Shown here: piece by piece, positions 1-8,968 of the stretch
How positions within the stretch are numbered: position 1 is the first letter of the stretch
How the letters are laid out: each line of letters begins with the position of its first letter
Assembly: GCF_000372465.1 (NCBI RefSeq)
Contig: NZ_AQUZ01000020.1
Span: 1-64,000 of the forward strand
DNA: 64,000 bases
Source of the DNA: Kribbella catacumbae DSM 19601
GTDB taxonomy: Bacteria > Actinomycetota > Actinomycetes > Propionibacteriales > Kribbellaceae
Direction of reading: 5' to 3'
Notes under the pieces: model-generated
Told to the model about the DNA's origin: nothing
Database searches by the model: none
What the model saw: the letters and a program-made list of their open reading frames with translations, nothing else
Made by a program: the position numbers and the translations under genes

Positions 1-829
1 CGAGGGCCGTGCCGGTCCGGGCGGGCCGCCTTCGACCTTGAGCACCCGCCAGGCGTGACCTCGCCGACCTCGCACCCACCCCGTGCCCAAGGTCGCCAAT
101 CACGGAGAGGTGCGGGTCACTCTGGGCACGGGGTAGGCGCGACTTTGGTGCTGGGGTGGCTGGCGGGTGCTCAAAGTTGCGACGGCGCGGCGTGGCGCCG
201 AGTGGCGCGGTGCGACTGACGGCCCGTTCCGCCGCGGTACGGGCGAGGGCCGTGCCGGTCCGGGCGGGCCGCCTTCGACCTTGAGCACCCGCCAGGCGTG
301 ACCTCGCCGACCTCGCACCCACCCCGTGCCCAAGGTCGGCGTCTTCGCCTAGCTGCGGATCACCTTGGGCACCGGGTAGGCGCGGTTCCGGCGGCGACGT
401 GCCCGACGGGTGCTCAAAGTGCGGGGAGGCGTGCCGAAGGAGACGCGGTGAGGCGCGTGAGGTCCGCGTGGCGGGAGGTGGTGCGTGACGCGAGGGTTGG
501 CGAGTGGTCGACGGGTGCTCGAAGTGGGGAAGGCGTGTGATGGCGCGCGTCTTCGCCTAGCTGCGGATCACTTTGGGCATGGGTGGGCGTGATTCCGGCG
601 GGGAAGTGCCCGACGGGTGCTCAAAGTGGGGGGACGTGGCGAAGGTGCGGCGCGTGAGGGCGCGTCGTGCGAGGTGGTGGGTGGTGAGGTGGTGCGTGGC
701 GCGAGCGGTGGCAAGGTGCTTGATGTGCGGGGGGACAGCGCGGTGCGGGTATGCGGTGGAGATGGCGCGGTGCGGTGGAGATGGGTTTTGGGGAAAGTGG
801 GGTGCGGGGTGTCGGTGGGGTGGTGTGGG
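1..829. repeat. Repeat-rich non-coding stretch with nested palindromes
   Basis: No convincing gene is seen here; the open frames are low-complexity and lack homology I recognise. A 95-bp direct repeat occurs at 1-95 and 244-338; the first copy is cut by the window edge. Each copy carries TTGAGCACCCGCC, which pairs with GGCGGGTGCTCAA (38-50 with 162-174) or a shorter arm (281-293 with 408-417). An inner arm pair, ACCCCGTGCCCA (78-89) with TGGGCACGGGGT (123-134), makes a stem inside a stem. A second direct repeat starting GTCTTCGCCTAGCTGCGG lies at 341-362 and 549-570. The element CGACGGGTGCTCRAAGT recurs near 405, 509 and 611. From about 640 to 829 the sequence is G-rich without clear structure. 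Confidence 0.8.
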
Positions 830-838
830 ATGGCGGGT

Positions 839-1705
839 ATGACGATTTGGTTGGGGACGCCGGGGGTGGAGGGGCTCGCGGGGGTCGCGGGGAAGTTGGG
901 GGAGTGGCAAGGGGATCGTGGGGTGGTGCAGTTGCATCCGGGGGATCTGGGGTGGTTCTGGCGGTTCGGGGCGGAGCGTACGGCGGGAGCGGTGCGGGTT
1001 TGGGAGCGTGACGGTGAGCCGGTGGCGATCGGGTTGCTGGTTGAGCCGGATCTGTTGCGGCTCGCGTTCGCTCCGGAGGCGCTGGGGGACGAGGAGCTGG
1101 CGCAGCGGATCGTCGAGGACACGAGCGATCCGGCTCGCGGCGTACTGATCGAGGGCAAGGTGTACGTCGATGCGCCGCCCGAGGCCGTGCTTCAGGAGTT
1201 GCTCTTCAAGGCCGGCTGGAGTCCCGACGACCCGTGGACGCCGCTCCGCCGCGATCTCACCGAACCGGTGGAGGACGCTGGCGTGGCGGTCGAAGCGGTC
1301 GGGCCCGACTCCGCTCCCGAGCGCACGGCTGTCCAGCGCGCATCATTCGACGGATCCACCTTCACCGATGAGCGCTGGCGCGCAATGGCAGCCGGTACGC
1401 CGTACGCGGGTGCTCGGTGTCTCGTCGCGCGCAACGAGCAGGGCGTGGCGGTCGCGGGCGTAACGGTCTGGTCAGCCGGGCCAGGCAGGCCTGGGCTGAT
1501 CGAACCGATGGGCGTGCACCGCGACCATCGCGGCAACGGCTACGGGCAGGCGATCACCGTCGCCGCGGCCGCCGCCCTGCGCGAGCTGGAAGCGTCGAGC
1601 GCGATGGTCTGCACCCCGAGCTTCAACATCGGCGCGGTAGCCACCTACCGCGCCGCCGGCTTCGAGCCCCTGCCGGAGATCCGGGACCAGTACAGAAACA
1701 TCTAG
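839..1705 (+). CDS. GNAT-family N-acetyltransferase, two-domain type
   Basis: A 288-residue protein from ATG 839 (ATG 830 would add MAG). The C-terminal half has the acetyl-CoA loop of the GNAT fold, seen as HRGNGYGQAI near residue 225, followed by the usual 'N-x-G-A-x-x-x-Y-x-x-x-G-F' ending (NIGAVATYRAAGF). The N-terminal half looks like a degenerate second GNAT domain, so this resembles the tandem-GNAT proteins common in actinobacteria. The substrate cannot be told. The frame stays open up to 617, but the added residues are low complexity and lie in the repeat region, so a start near 830-839 is preferred. No good ribosome-binding site is visible. Confidence 0.75.
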   Translation: MTIWLGTPGVEGLAGVAGKLGEWQGDRGVVQLHPGDLGWFWRFGAERTAGAVRVWERDGEPVAIGLLVEPDLLRLAFAPEALGDEELAQRIVEDTSDPARGVLIEGKVYVDAPPEAVLQELLFKAGWSPDDPWTPLRRDLTEPVEDAGVAVEAVGPDSAPERTAVQRASFDGSTFTDERWRAMAAGTPYAGARCLVARNEQGVAVAGVTVWSAGPGRPGLIEPMGVHRDHRGNGYGQAITVAAAAALRELEASSAMVCTPSFNIGAVATYRAAGFEPLPEIRDQYRNI

Positions 1706-1756
1706 CCCGCCAGCCGCCCGGAGACGAGCGCAGTGCAGAGCCCCCTCGCCCGCGAC

Positions 1757-1860
1757 CGAGCCCACCAGTGGTGGGCTTGAACATCTTCTGGTGACCTTGA
1801 ACAGGGCACACCTTGTTCAAGGTCACCGTTCGGGGTCCGAGCCCACCACTGGTGGGCTCG
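1757..1860. repeat. Composite palindromic repeat, family A copy 1
   Basis: Two 21-23 bp palindromes of the type CGAGCCCACCASTGGTGGGCT (1757-1777 and 1838-1860) flank a 14-bp inverted repeat, GGTGACCTTGAACA (1790-1803) with its complement at 1814-1827. It lies between the convergent GNAT and dipeptidase genes. The same three-part layout recurs at 60684-60787. No T-run follows the stems, so it is not a standard intrinsic terminator, although it could still block transcription from both sides. Confidence 0.85.
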
Positions 1861-1906
1861 GAGGCGATGCAGGGTTCGCCGTGCCGGTGCGAGCGGGGAG
1901 AGGGGC

Positions 1907-3025
1907 TTAGTCTGCGACCTCGTCCGCGGCGCGGAGTACTCGGAGGATGTTGCCGCCGGCAAGTTTTGCGAGGTCTTCGTCGCTCCAGCCGCGGTCGGCC
2001 AAGGCGTAGAACAGAGACGGATAGGACGCGACGTCCGGCAGCCCGTCCGGGAACTCCGGGCAGCCGTCGTAGTCGCCGCCGAGGCCGAGGTGGTTGATGC
2101 CGGCGACCTCGCGGACGTGCTCGACATGCGCCACGACGTCGTCGAGAGTCACCCGCGGTTTCGGTACGTCGTACGCGTCCTTCAGCTTCTTCTGCTGCGC
2201 CGGCACCAGCGGATCGAGGTCGAGCTCGCCCGCGGCCTCACGAGCCCCGGCGACCCAGTCGACGTAGGCCTGCGAGACGAAGTACGGGACGAAGGTCACC
2301 ATGCAGACGCCGTCGTTGCCGGCCAGGGTCTGCAGCACGTCGTCCGGCACGTTGCGCGGTACGTCGCAGACCGCGCGCGCCGACGAGTGGCTGAAGATCG
2401 CCGGTGCGGTCGCCACCCGCAGTGCGTGCCGCATCGTGTCGGCGGAGACGTGGGACAGGTCGACGAGCATGCCGATCCGGTTCATCTCCCGGACGACGTC
2501 CTCACCGAACGGGCTGAGCCCGCCCAGCACCGGCTCGTCGGTCGCCGAGTCGGCCCAGGAGACGTTGTGGTTGTGGGTCAGCGTCATGTACCGCACACCC
2601 AAAGAGCGCATCACCCGCAGTACCGCGAGCGACTCACCGATCGAGTGGCCGCCCTCCATCCCCATCAGCGACGCGATCCGGCGCTCCTTGAAGGCCGCGT
2701 CGACGTCATCGGCGGTGTCGGCCAGCGCGAGCGAATCGGGGAAGCGCGCCACCATCCGGCGGACGAAGTCGAGCTGCTCGAAGGTGCGCTTGACCGCGTG
2801 CTCGTCCTGCTCTACCCACAACGACCAGAACTGCGCGCCGACCTGGCCGATCCGCAGCCGCGGCAGATCGGTGTTCAGCTTCGGCACCGAGACGCTCAGG
2901 TCGTAGGCGTCGAGGTCGTACTGCGCCAGTTCGTAGTAGGCGATCGGGAGATCGTTGTGGCCGTCGATGAGCGGATGGTCCTGCAACAGTCCCTGCACTC
3001 GGGCAACACTGGAAGTCATCCCCAT
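1907..3025 (-). CDS. Membrane dipeptidase (peptidase M19, renal dipeptidase family)
   Basis: A 372-residue zinc dipeptidase of the M19 family, which cleaves dipeptides, often with a D-residue. Metal-site landmarks are present in order: H-x-D in LIDGHNDLP near residue 22, the bridging Glu in MGMEGGHS near 123, His in LVDLSHVS and IFSHSS, and the late Asp in GLGGDYDG. Length is normal for bacterial members. Two ATGs six bases apart (3025, 3019) are possible starts; neither has a strong ribosome-binding site. It is divergent from hisI across 93 bp that hold a 12-bp inverted repeat. No signal peptide, so it should be cytoplasmic. Confidence 0.9.
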   Translation of the reverse strand: MGMTSSVARVQGLLQDHPLIDGHNDLPIAYYELAQYDLDAYDLSVSVPKLNTDLPRLRIGQVGAQFWSLWVEQDEHAVKRTFEQLDFVRRMVARFPDSLALADTADDVDAAFKERRIASLMGMEGGHSIGESLAVLRVMRSLGVRYMTLTHNHNVSWADSATDEPVLGGLSPFGEDVVREMNRIGMLVDLSHVSADTMRHALRVATAPAIFSHSSARAVCDVPRNVPDDVLQTLAGNDGVCMVTFVPYFVSQAYVDWVAGAREAAGELDLDPLVPAQQKKLKDAYDVPKPRVTLDDVVAHVEHVREVAGINHLGLGGDYDGCPEFPDGLPDVASYPSLFYALADRGWSDEDLAKLAGGNILRVLRAADEVAD

Positions 3026-3028
3026 ATC

Positions 3029-3097
3029 TTGTCAGGCCCAGCGCGCTCCCGCACGATCTGAGCAGGGCCGTGACAGGGCAAAGTGTGGGCCTGACAA
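3029..3097. promoter_or_regulatory. Inverted repeat in the dipeptidase/hisI divergent promoter region
   Basis: TTGTCAGGCCCA at 3029-3040 is perfectly complementary to TGGGCCTGACAA at 3086-3097. Each arm points outward toward its own gene. The site could be a two-half operator or a duplicated promoter element. Ahead of hisI a GACAAT box at 3107-3112 lies 6 bases before the GTG start. Confidence 0.5.
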
Positions 3098-3118
3098 TCG
3101 ATCGGGGACAATGGCCGC

Positions 3119-3448
3119 GTGGACACCCAGGAACTCACCTTCGACGCGGCGGGGCTGATCCCCGCGGTGGTGCAGCAGTACGACACCCGCGAGGTGCTGA
3201 TGGTCGGCTGGATGAACGCCGAGGCCGTACGCCGGACCGCCGCCACCGGCCGCAGTACGTTCTGGTCGCGCAGCCGGCAGGAGTACTGGGTGAAGGGCGA
3301 GACGAGCGGCAACCGCCAGCACGTGAAGCAGATCCTCGTCGACTGTGACGCGGACACCCTGCTGGTCCTGGTCGACCAGGAAGGTCCCGCCTGCCACAAG
3401 GGCACCCGCAGCTGCTTCGAGCACGGCGAGATCGAGGTCAAGGCATGA
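3119..3448 (+). CDS. hisI: Phosphoribosyl-AMP cyclohydrolase
   Basis: A 109-residue HisI that opens the adenine ring of phosphoribosyl-AMP in histidine synthesis. The family signature is intact: [19 protein letters not shown], then [11 protein letters not shown] with the metal-binding Asp/Cys set, and a C-terminal [10 protein letters not shown] with the two zinc cysteines around ACHKGTRSC. Start is GTG 3119, with a -10-like GACAAT ending 6 bases upstream, so the transcript may be leaderless. The stop overlaps the trpE start by 4 bases (ATGA), which implies translational coupling and links histidine and tryptophan synthesis, both PRPP-consuming, in one unit. Confidence 0.95.
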   Translation: MDTQELTFDAAGLIPAVVQQYDTREVLMVGWMNAEAVRRTAATGRSTFWSRSRQEYWVKGETSGNRQHVKQILVDCDADTLLVLVDQEGPACHKGTRSCFEHGEIEVKA

Positions 3449-4935
3449 ACTCTCCGGACCTGGAGACCTTCCGCGAGTACGCCAAGGACCGCCGGGTCAT
3501 CCCGGTGACACGTCGGCTACTGGCCGACGCCGAGACGCCGATCGGGGTGTACGGCAAGCTCGCGGCCGAGCGCGAAGGCACCTTCCTGCTGGAGTCGGCG
3601 GAGAACGGCGGCGTCTGGTCGCGCTACTCGTTCATCGGCGTCCGCAGCGCCGCGACGCTGACCGAGCGCGACGGCCAGGCGACCTGGACCGGCAAACCGC
3701 CGGTCGGCCTGCCGCAGACCGGTGACCCGCTCCAGGCGCTCCGCGAGACGCTGGAGATCCTGCACACGCCGCGGCTGCCCGACCTGCCCCCGCTGACCGG
3801 CGGCATGGTCGGCTTCCTCGGGTACGACGCCGTCCGCCGGCTGGAGAAGTTGCCGGACACAACGACCGACGATCTCGGGCTGCCCGAGCTGACCTTCCTG
3901 TTCGCCACCGATCTGGCCGCGCTCGACCACGAGACCGGCGAGATCTGGCTGATCGCGAACGCGGTCAACTGGGACGACTCCGACGAGCGCGTCGACGAGT
4001 CGTATGCCGATGCCGTCCGCCGGCTCGACGCGATGGAGAAGGATCTCGCCCAGCCGACGCCGTCGTACGTCGTCAGGGCGGACCGCCACGCGCAGCCCGA
4101 TCCGCACCGGCAGCGCTCCAGCGCGGAGTACCGGGAGGCGGTGGAGCACGCCAAGGAGGAGATCCGGGCGGGGGAGGCGTTCCAGATCGTCGTCTCGCAG
4201 CGGTTCGAGCTGCAGACGACCGCGAGCGCCCTCGACATCTACCGCGTACTGCGAAGGTCGAACCCGAGTCCGTACATGTACCTGGTTCGTCTCGACGGTT
4301 TCGACATCGTCGGCTCCAGCCCTGAGGCGCTGGTGAAGGTCACCGACAACAAGGTGATCCTGCACCCGATCGCCGGCACCCGCCCCCGCGGCGCGACGCC
4401 GGAGGAGGACCACGCCCTGGAGGAGGAGCTGCGCGCGGACGCCAAGGAACGCGCCGAGCACCTGATGTTGGTCGATCTGGGCCGCAACGATGTCGGCCGT
4501 GTCTGCGCGCCAGGTACCGTCGAGGTCGTCGACTTCATGGACATTCGCCGCTACAGCCACGTGATGCACCTGGAGTCGACCGTCACCGGGCGCCTGCAGG
4601 CCGGCAAGACCGCCTTCGACGCGCTCACCGCCGCCTTCCCGGCCGGGACGTTGTCGGGTGCTCCGAAACCGCGCGCGATGGAGATCATCGACAAGCTCGA
4701 AGTGACCCGACGCGGCGTCTACGGCGGCGTCGTCGGCTACCTCGACTTCGCCGGGGACGTCGACACGGCCATCGCCATTCGTACTGCGGTCCTCCGCGGC
4801 ACGACGGCGTACGTCCAGGCGGGCGCAGGCATCGTCGCGGACTCAGACCCGGCCGCCGAAGATGCCGAGTGCCGTACCAAGGCTGCGGCCGTCCTGAACG
4901 CGGTCGCCGTCGCAGGCACGTTCTCCGAGATCTGA
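3445..4935 (+). CDS. trpE: Anthranilate synthase component I
   Basis: A 496-residue TrpE that makes anthranilate from chorismate with ammonia supplied by the TrpG subunit, which is not in this window. The N-terminal domain carries LLESA near residue 50, the Trp feedback-binding motif. The C-terminal chorismate-binding domain has [19 protein letters not shown] and [19 protein letters not shown]. The start overlaps hisI by ATGA and the stop overlaps the next gene (TGATG). No trp leader peptide, T-box or attenuator was found upstream, so control is probably by feedback inhibition and the hisI promoter. Confidence 0.96.
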   Translation: MNSPDLETFREYAKDRRVIPVTRRLLADAETPIGVYGKLAAEREGTFLLESAENGGVWSRYSFIGVRSAATLTERDGQATWTGKPPVGLPQTGDPLQALRETLEILHTPRLPDLPPLTGGMVGFLGYDAVRRLEKLPDTTTDDLGLPELTFLFATDLAALDHETGEIWLIANAVNWDDSDERVDESYADAVRRLDAMEKDLAQPTPSYVVRADRHAQPDPHRQRSSAEYREAVEHAKEEIRAGEAFQIVVSQRFELQTTASALDIYRVLRRSNPSPYMYLVRLDGFDIVGSSPEALVKVTDNKVILHPIAGTRPRGATPEEDHALEEELRADAKERAEHLMLVDLGRNDVGRVCAPGTVEVVDFMDIRRYSHVMHLESTVTGRLQAGKTAFDALTAAFPAGTLSGAPKPRAMEIIDKLEVTRRGVYGGVVGYLDFAGDVDTAIAIRTAVLRGTTAYVQAGAGIVADSDPAAEDAECRTKAAAVLNAVAVAGTFSEI

Positions 4936-5465
4936 TGCGCCCACAACGGCTGGTGGACCTCCTAGCCCTGGTGGCTCTCGTGCTGCTGGCGCTCTCGGCG
5001 TACCTGACCTGGTCGATCGCCGACCCTGGCAGCGGCAGACCTGTAGTGAACTTCAACGGGTACTCCGTGACCCGCGCCCCCGTGACGCTGGCGCTGGCCT
5101 CCGTGGTGGCCGTGATCGTCACCAAACTGGCCGGTACTGCCCTACGCCGCCTCCTGGCCGCTCTGGTGCTGGTGATGGGCGTCGCCGCCGTCGGTGTGGC
5201 GCTGCAGGTGCGCCCGGACGTGACCGAGCTGGGCAGGCTCCGGCCGGAGCTCAGCCAGGCCGTCACCGACCGGGTAGCGCTCAGCACCGGGCCGGCACCC
5301 TGGGTGGCGCTGGCAGGCGGCATCGCGCTGCTCGCGGCGGGGCTGATCGCAGTACTGACCGCGCACCGATGGCGCCGTCCCACCGCCCGGTACGAGCGTG
5401 ATCCAGCCGCTACACCGGCTGATCAATGGAAAGCGATCGACGCAGGTGAGGACCCGACGATCTGA
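4935..5465 (+). CDS. Trp-region conserved membrane protein (Trp_oprn_chp family)
   Basis: A 176-residue protein with four predicted membrane segments (about residues 7-27, 53-72, 77-93 and 132-150) and a charged C-terminal tail ending DQWKAIDAGEDPTI. Its place directly after trpE matches the actinobacterial family named for this location, like Rv1610 of M. tuberculosis. Function is unknown. ATG 4935 overlaps the trpE TGA (TGATG). A longer frame opens at 4869 inside trpE but would add basic residues that are only the shadow of trpE. Confidence 0.85.
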   Translation: MRPQRLVDLLALVALVLLALSAYLTWSIADPGSGRPVVNFNGYSVTRAPVTLALASVVAVIVTKLAGTALRRLLAALVLVMGVAAVGVALQVRPDVTELGRLRPELSQAVTDRVALSTGPAPWVALAGGIALLAAGLIAVLTAHRWRRPTARYERDPAATPADQWKAIDAGEDPTI

Positions 5466-5521
5466 TTGTCGGAGGCTACCGCCACAATAGGACGGGACGA
5501 CGATGAGGAGTGGCCCTGACG

Positions 5522-5782
5522 ATGGACAATACGACCGCTGATCAACCTGTGACGTACGAGAGCGACGAAGCTCACGCGGGTGGACTGCACGGCAGCACTC
5601 CGGCGGCCTGGACCGCCGTGGTCATCGTGCTGGTCGGTTTCACCCTCGGGGCCATCGCGATGGTGATGGGCCCGAACTGGCTGCTGTTCTGGATCTCGGC
5701 CGGGATCGCCCTCGCAGGCGGCCTGGTCGGCAAGGTGATGCAGCTGCTCGGCTTCGGTGCCAAGTCCAGCGACCACGACTGA
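5522..5782 (+). CDS. HGxxPAAW-family small membrane protein
   Basis: An 86-residue protein with the diagnostic HGSTPAAW motif near residue 23 and two membrane helices after it (about 31-48 and 53-72). Proteins with this motif sit between trpE and trpC in many actinobacteria; no function is established. A GAGGAG box at 5504-5509 could serve ATG 5522 (spacing 12) or, too closely, GTG 5510, so the start is slightly uncertain. A possible weak promoter, TTGTCG at 5466 and TAGGAC at 5488, lies between this gene and the one before, so trpC-B-A may have a second promoter. Confidence 0.8.
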   Translation: MDNTTADQPVTYESDEAHAGGLHGSTPAAWTAVVIVLVGFTLGAIAMVMGPNWLLFWISAGIALAGGLVGKVMQLLGFGAKSSDHD

Positions 5783-5797
5783 CGGACGGACCGAATC

Positions 5798-6604
5798 ATG
5801 ACTGTGCTTGACGACATCCTCGCCGGGGTCCGGGAGGACCTCGCGGAGCGCCAGGCGCGGGTCAGCCTGGACGACCTGAAGCTGGAGGCGCAGCGCAAGC
5901 CTGACGCCAAGGACCCGATGCCGATCTTCCGCGGCGAAGGGATCGCGATCATCGCGGAGGTGAAGCGGTCCAGCCCGTCCAAGGGCGCCCTGGCCGACAT
6001 CGCCGATCCGGCCGCGCTCGCGTTCGAGTACGCCGAGGGCGGTGCCGCCGCGATCAGCGTGCTGACCGAGGGGCGCCGGTTCGGTGGCAGCCTGGAGGAC
6101 CTGCGCGCCGTCCGCGGCCGGGTCGACGTACCGGTGCTGCGCAAGGACTTCATCGTGTCCTCGTACCAGCTGTGGGAAGCCCGGGCGGCCGGTGCCGACA
6201 TGATCCTGCTGATCGCCGCGGCGCTCGAGCAGGAGGCGCTGGTCTCGCTGATCGAGCGGGCCTCGTCGATCGGGCTGACCCCGCTGGTCGAGGTGCACGA
6301 CGAGGAGGAAACCCTGCGTGCGGTGGACGCGGGGGCCCAGGTGATCGGCGTCAACAACCGCAACCTGAAGACCCTCGAGGTGGACCGCTCGACCTTCGCC
6401 CGGGTCGCGCCGGTGATCCCGACCAACCTGATCCGGGTGGCGGAGTCCGGTGTCCGGGGTCCGCATGATGTAATCGAGTTCGCGCGCGCCGGGGCCGATG
6501 TCGTCCTCGTCGGTGAAACCCTGGTGACCGGCCGCGATCCGCGGGCCTCGGTCGCCGATCTCGTCGCTGCGGGATCGCACCCCGCCATCCAGCAGCGTCA
6601 CTAA
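5798..6604 (+). CDS. trpC: Indole-3-glycerol phosphate synthase
   Basis: A 268-residue monofunctional TrpC that closes CdRP to indole-3-glycerol phosphate. TIM-barrel landmarks: [11 protein letters not shown] near residue 51 (substrate phosphate and catalytic Lys), [36 protein letters not shown], and a C-terminal [12 protein letters not shown] phosphate loop. It begins 15 bases after the HGxxPAAW gene. The next gene, trpB, is 167 bp away, separated by a long palindrome that breaks the otherwise tight operon. It is not fused to trpF. Confidence 0.96.
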   Translation: MTVLDDILAGVREDLAERQARVSLDDLKLEAQRKPDAKDPMPIFRGEGIAIIAEVKRSSPSKGALADIADPAALAFEYAEGGAAAISVLTEGRRFGGSLEDLRAVRGRVDVPVLRKDFIVSSYQLWEARAAGADMILLIAAALEQEALVSLIERASSIGLTPLVEVHDEEETLRAVDAGAQVIGVNNRNLKTLEVDRSTFARVAPVIPTNLIRVAESGVRGPHDVIEFARAGADVVLVGETLVTGRDPRASVADLVAAGSHPAIQQRH

Positions 6605-6623
6605 GACGTTCACTCACCTGTTC

Positions 6624-6742
6624 GTCCCCCCCACCTACTACCTGTTCATTCGCCCCCTTTTCACCCTCTGAACCAGCTGTGGCCGCCGGCTCGCGGTGCT
6701 GAGGGTGAAAAGGGGGCGAATGAACAGCTGGGTGGGCGGACG
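6624..6742. repeat. Composite palindromic repeat, family B copy 1
   Basis: A perfect 27-bp inverted repeat: arms 6642-6668 and 6701-6727, with the shared family core CATTCGCCCCCTTTTCACCC. Outer imperfect arms (6624-6635 with 6731-6742, CGTCC/GGACG type) extend the structure. It lies in the trpC-trpB gap. Near-identical arms occur at 21719-21814 and 47035-47132 with different loops. The T-run is inside the stem, not after it, so this is not a normal intrinsic terminator. Confidence 0.9.
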
Positions 6743-6771
6743 GCGGTGATGTTGATGGAGGAAGGCGAAAC

Positions 6772-7976
<1,205 letters not shown>

Positions 7977-7980
<4 letters not shown>

Positions 7981-8060
7981 GCGAGCGTAGCGAGCGAACA
8001 GACAACACAGCCGACCTCTCGCTCATGCCGGAACCGAGCGCCAGCGAGGTGGAGGCATGA
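7977..8060 (+). CDS. 27-codon mini-ORF, copy 1, between trpB and trpA
   Basis: ATG 7977 overlaps the trpB stop (ATGA) and the frame encodes a 27-residue Ser/Glu-rich peptide, [11 protein letters not shown]...SASEVEA. Its own TGA again overlaps the ATG of copy 2. The gene-end motif ATGAGCGAGCGTAGCGAGCG is, from general knowledge, a recurrent junction sequence in actinobacterial genomes. No known function. The peptide may only serve to carry ribosomes across the repeat to trpA. Confidence 0.5.
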
Positions 8061-8140
8061 GCGAGCGTAGCGAGCGAACAGACAACACAGCCGACCTCTC
8101 GCTCATGCCGGAACCGAGCGCCAGCGAGGTGGAGGCATGA
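7981..8140. repeat. 80-bp perfect tandem duplication in the trpB-trpA junction
   Basis: Two identical 80-bp units, 7981-8060 and 8061-8140, lie head to tail and each ends in GGAGGCATGA. Within a unit, ATGAGCGAG (7977-7985) is complementary to CTCGCTCAT (8017-8025), so each unit can form a short hairpin. The unit length (84-bp mini-ORF minus the 4-bp overlap) keeps the ATGA coupling intact at every junction. Confidence 0.95.
8057..8140 (+). CDS. 27-codon mini-ORF, copy 2, between trpB and trpA
   Basis: Identical in sequence to copy 1. ATG 8057 overlaps the copy-1 stop and its TGA (8138-8140) overlaps the trpA ATG at 8137. GGTGGAGG just before its end is also the ribosome-binding site of trpA. 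Identity of the two copies points to a recent duplication. Confidence 0.5.
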   Translation: MSERSERTDNTADLSLMPEPSASEVEA

Positions 8141-8961
8141 GCGACGTAGTTGCCTTGGGCAACGCCGGCACCGCGATCCGGAAGGCCAACGACGAGGGCC
8201 GGGCCGCGCTGGTCGGCTACCTGCCGGCCGGCTATCCGACCATCGACGGCGGTATCGACGCCATCAAGGCGATGGTCGACGGCGGCGCCGACGTACTCGA
8301 GATCGGCCTGCCGTACAGCGACCCGGTGATGGACGGCGTCACGATCCAGCGCGCCGCCGAGATCGCCCTGGCCGGCGGGCTGCGCACCCGCGACGTGCTC
8401 GCCACGGTGGAGAAGATCGCCGCGTACTCCGACGTACCGGTGCTGGTGATGACGTACTGGAACCCGATCGAGCGGTATGGCGTGGACCGGTTCGCGGCCG
8501 ATTTCGCCGCGGCCGGGGGAGCGGGGCTGATCACGCCCGACCTGATCCCGGACGAGGGTGCCGAGTGGATCGCGGCGGCCGACAAGTACGAGCTGGACAA
8601 GGTGTTCCTGGTCTCGCCGTCCTCGACGGATGCGCGGATCGCGCTCACCACGGCGAACTGCCGGGGCTTCGTCTACGCGACCGCGGTGATGGGTGTCACC
8701 GGCGCGCGTGACCAGATCTCCGACCTGGCCGCACCGCTGGTCAGCCGGACGAAGGCGGCGACCGGGCTGCCGGTCGGCGTCGGGCTCGGCGTTTCCAACG
8801 CGGACCAGGCGGCGGGCGTCGCGGCGTACGCGGATGCCGTGATCGTCGGATCGGCCTTCGTGAAGGCGCTCGACGCGGGCGGCGCGGCCGGCGTACGGGA
8901 ACTGACCGAAAGTCTGGCCGAGGGCGTCCGGCGGGAACCCCGCAAGCCCGTTGACCGTTGA
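8137..8961 (+). CDS. trpA: Tryptophan synthase alpha chain
   Basis: A 274-residue TrpA that splits indole-3-glycerol phosphate to indole and feeds it to TrpB. Landmarks: LVGYLPAGYPT, the catalytic Glu in VLEIGLPYSDPVMDG near residue 56, the acid in GLITPDLIPDE, VYATAVMGVTGAR, and GVGLGVSNADQAAGVAAYADAVIVGSA, cut short here as the phosphate loop. GGTGGAGG ends 4 bases before ATG 8137. It is translationally coupled to trpB only through the two mini-ORFs. The SCO1-like gene begins 8 bases after its stop. Confidence 0.96.
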   Translation: MSDVVALGNAGTAIRKANDEGRAALVGYLPAGYPTIDGGIDAIKAMVDGGADVLEIGLPYSDPVMDGVTIQRAAEIALAGGLRTRDVLATVEKIAAYSDVPVLVMTYWNPIERYGVDRFAADFAAAGGAGLITPDLIPDEGAEWIAAADKYELDKVFLVSPSSTDARIALTTANCRGFVYATAVMGVTGARDQISDLAAPLVSRTKAATGLPVGVGLGVSNADQAAGVAAYADAVIVGSAFVKALDAGGAAGVRELTESLAEGVRREPRKPVDR

Positions 8962-8968
8962 ACCAGCC

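Noticed and set aside
1-640. CRISPR array
   Set aside because: Repeats are few, of unequal spacing and self-complementary; there are no cas genes.
617-838. N-terminal extension of the GNAT gene to 617
   Set aside because: The added residues are Gly/Val/Arg-rich, lie in the repeat region and match nothing in the family.
3000-3445. trp leader peptide, T-box or tryptophan attenuator
   Set aside because: No Trp-codon-rich short ORF and no T-box fold seen; hisI occupies the space before trpE.
6643-6726. Family B palindromes as ordinary rho-independent terminators
   Set aside because: The T-run is within the stem, not after it, and arms are far longer and more conserved than needed.
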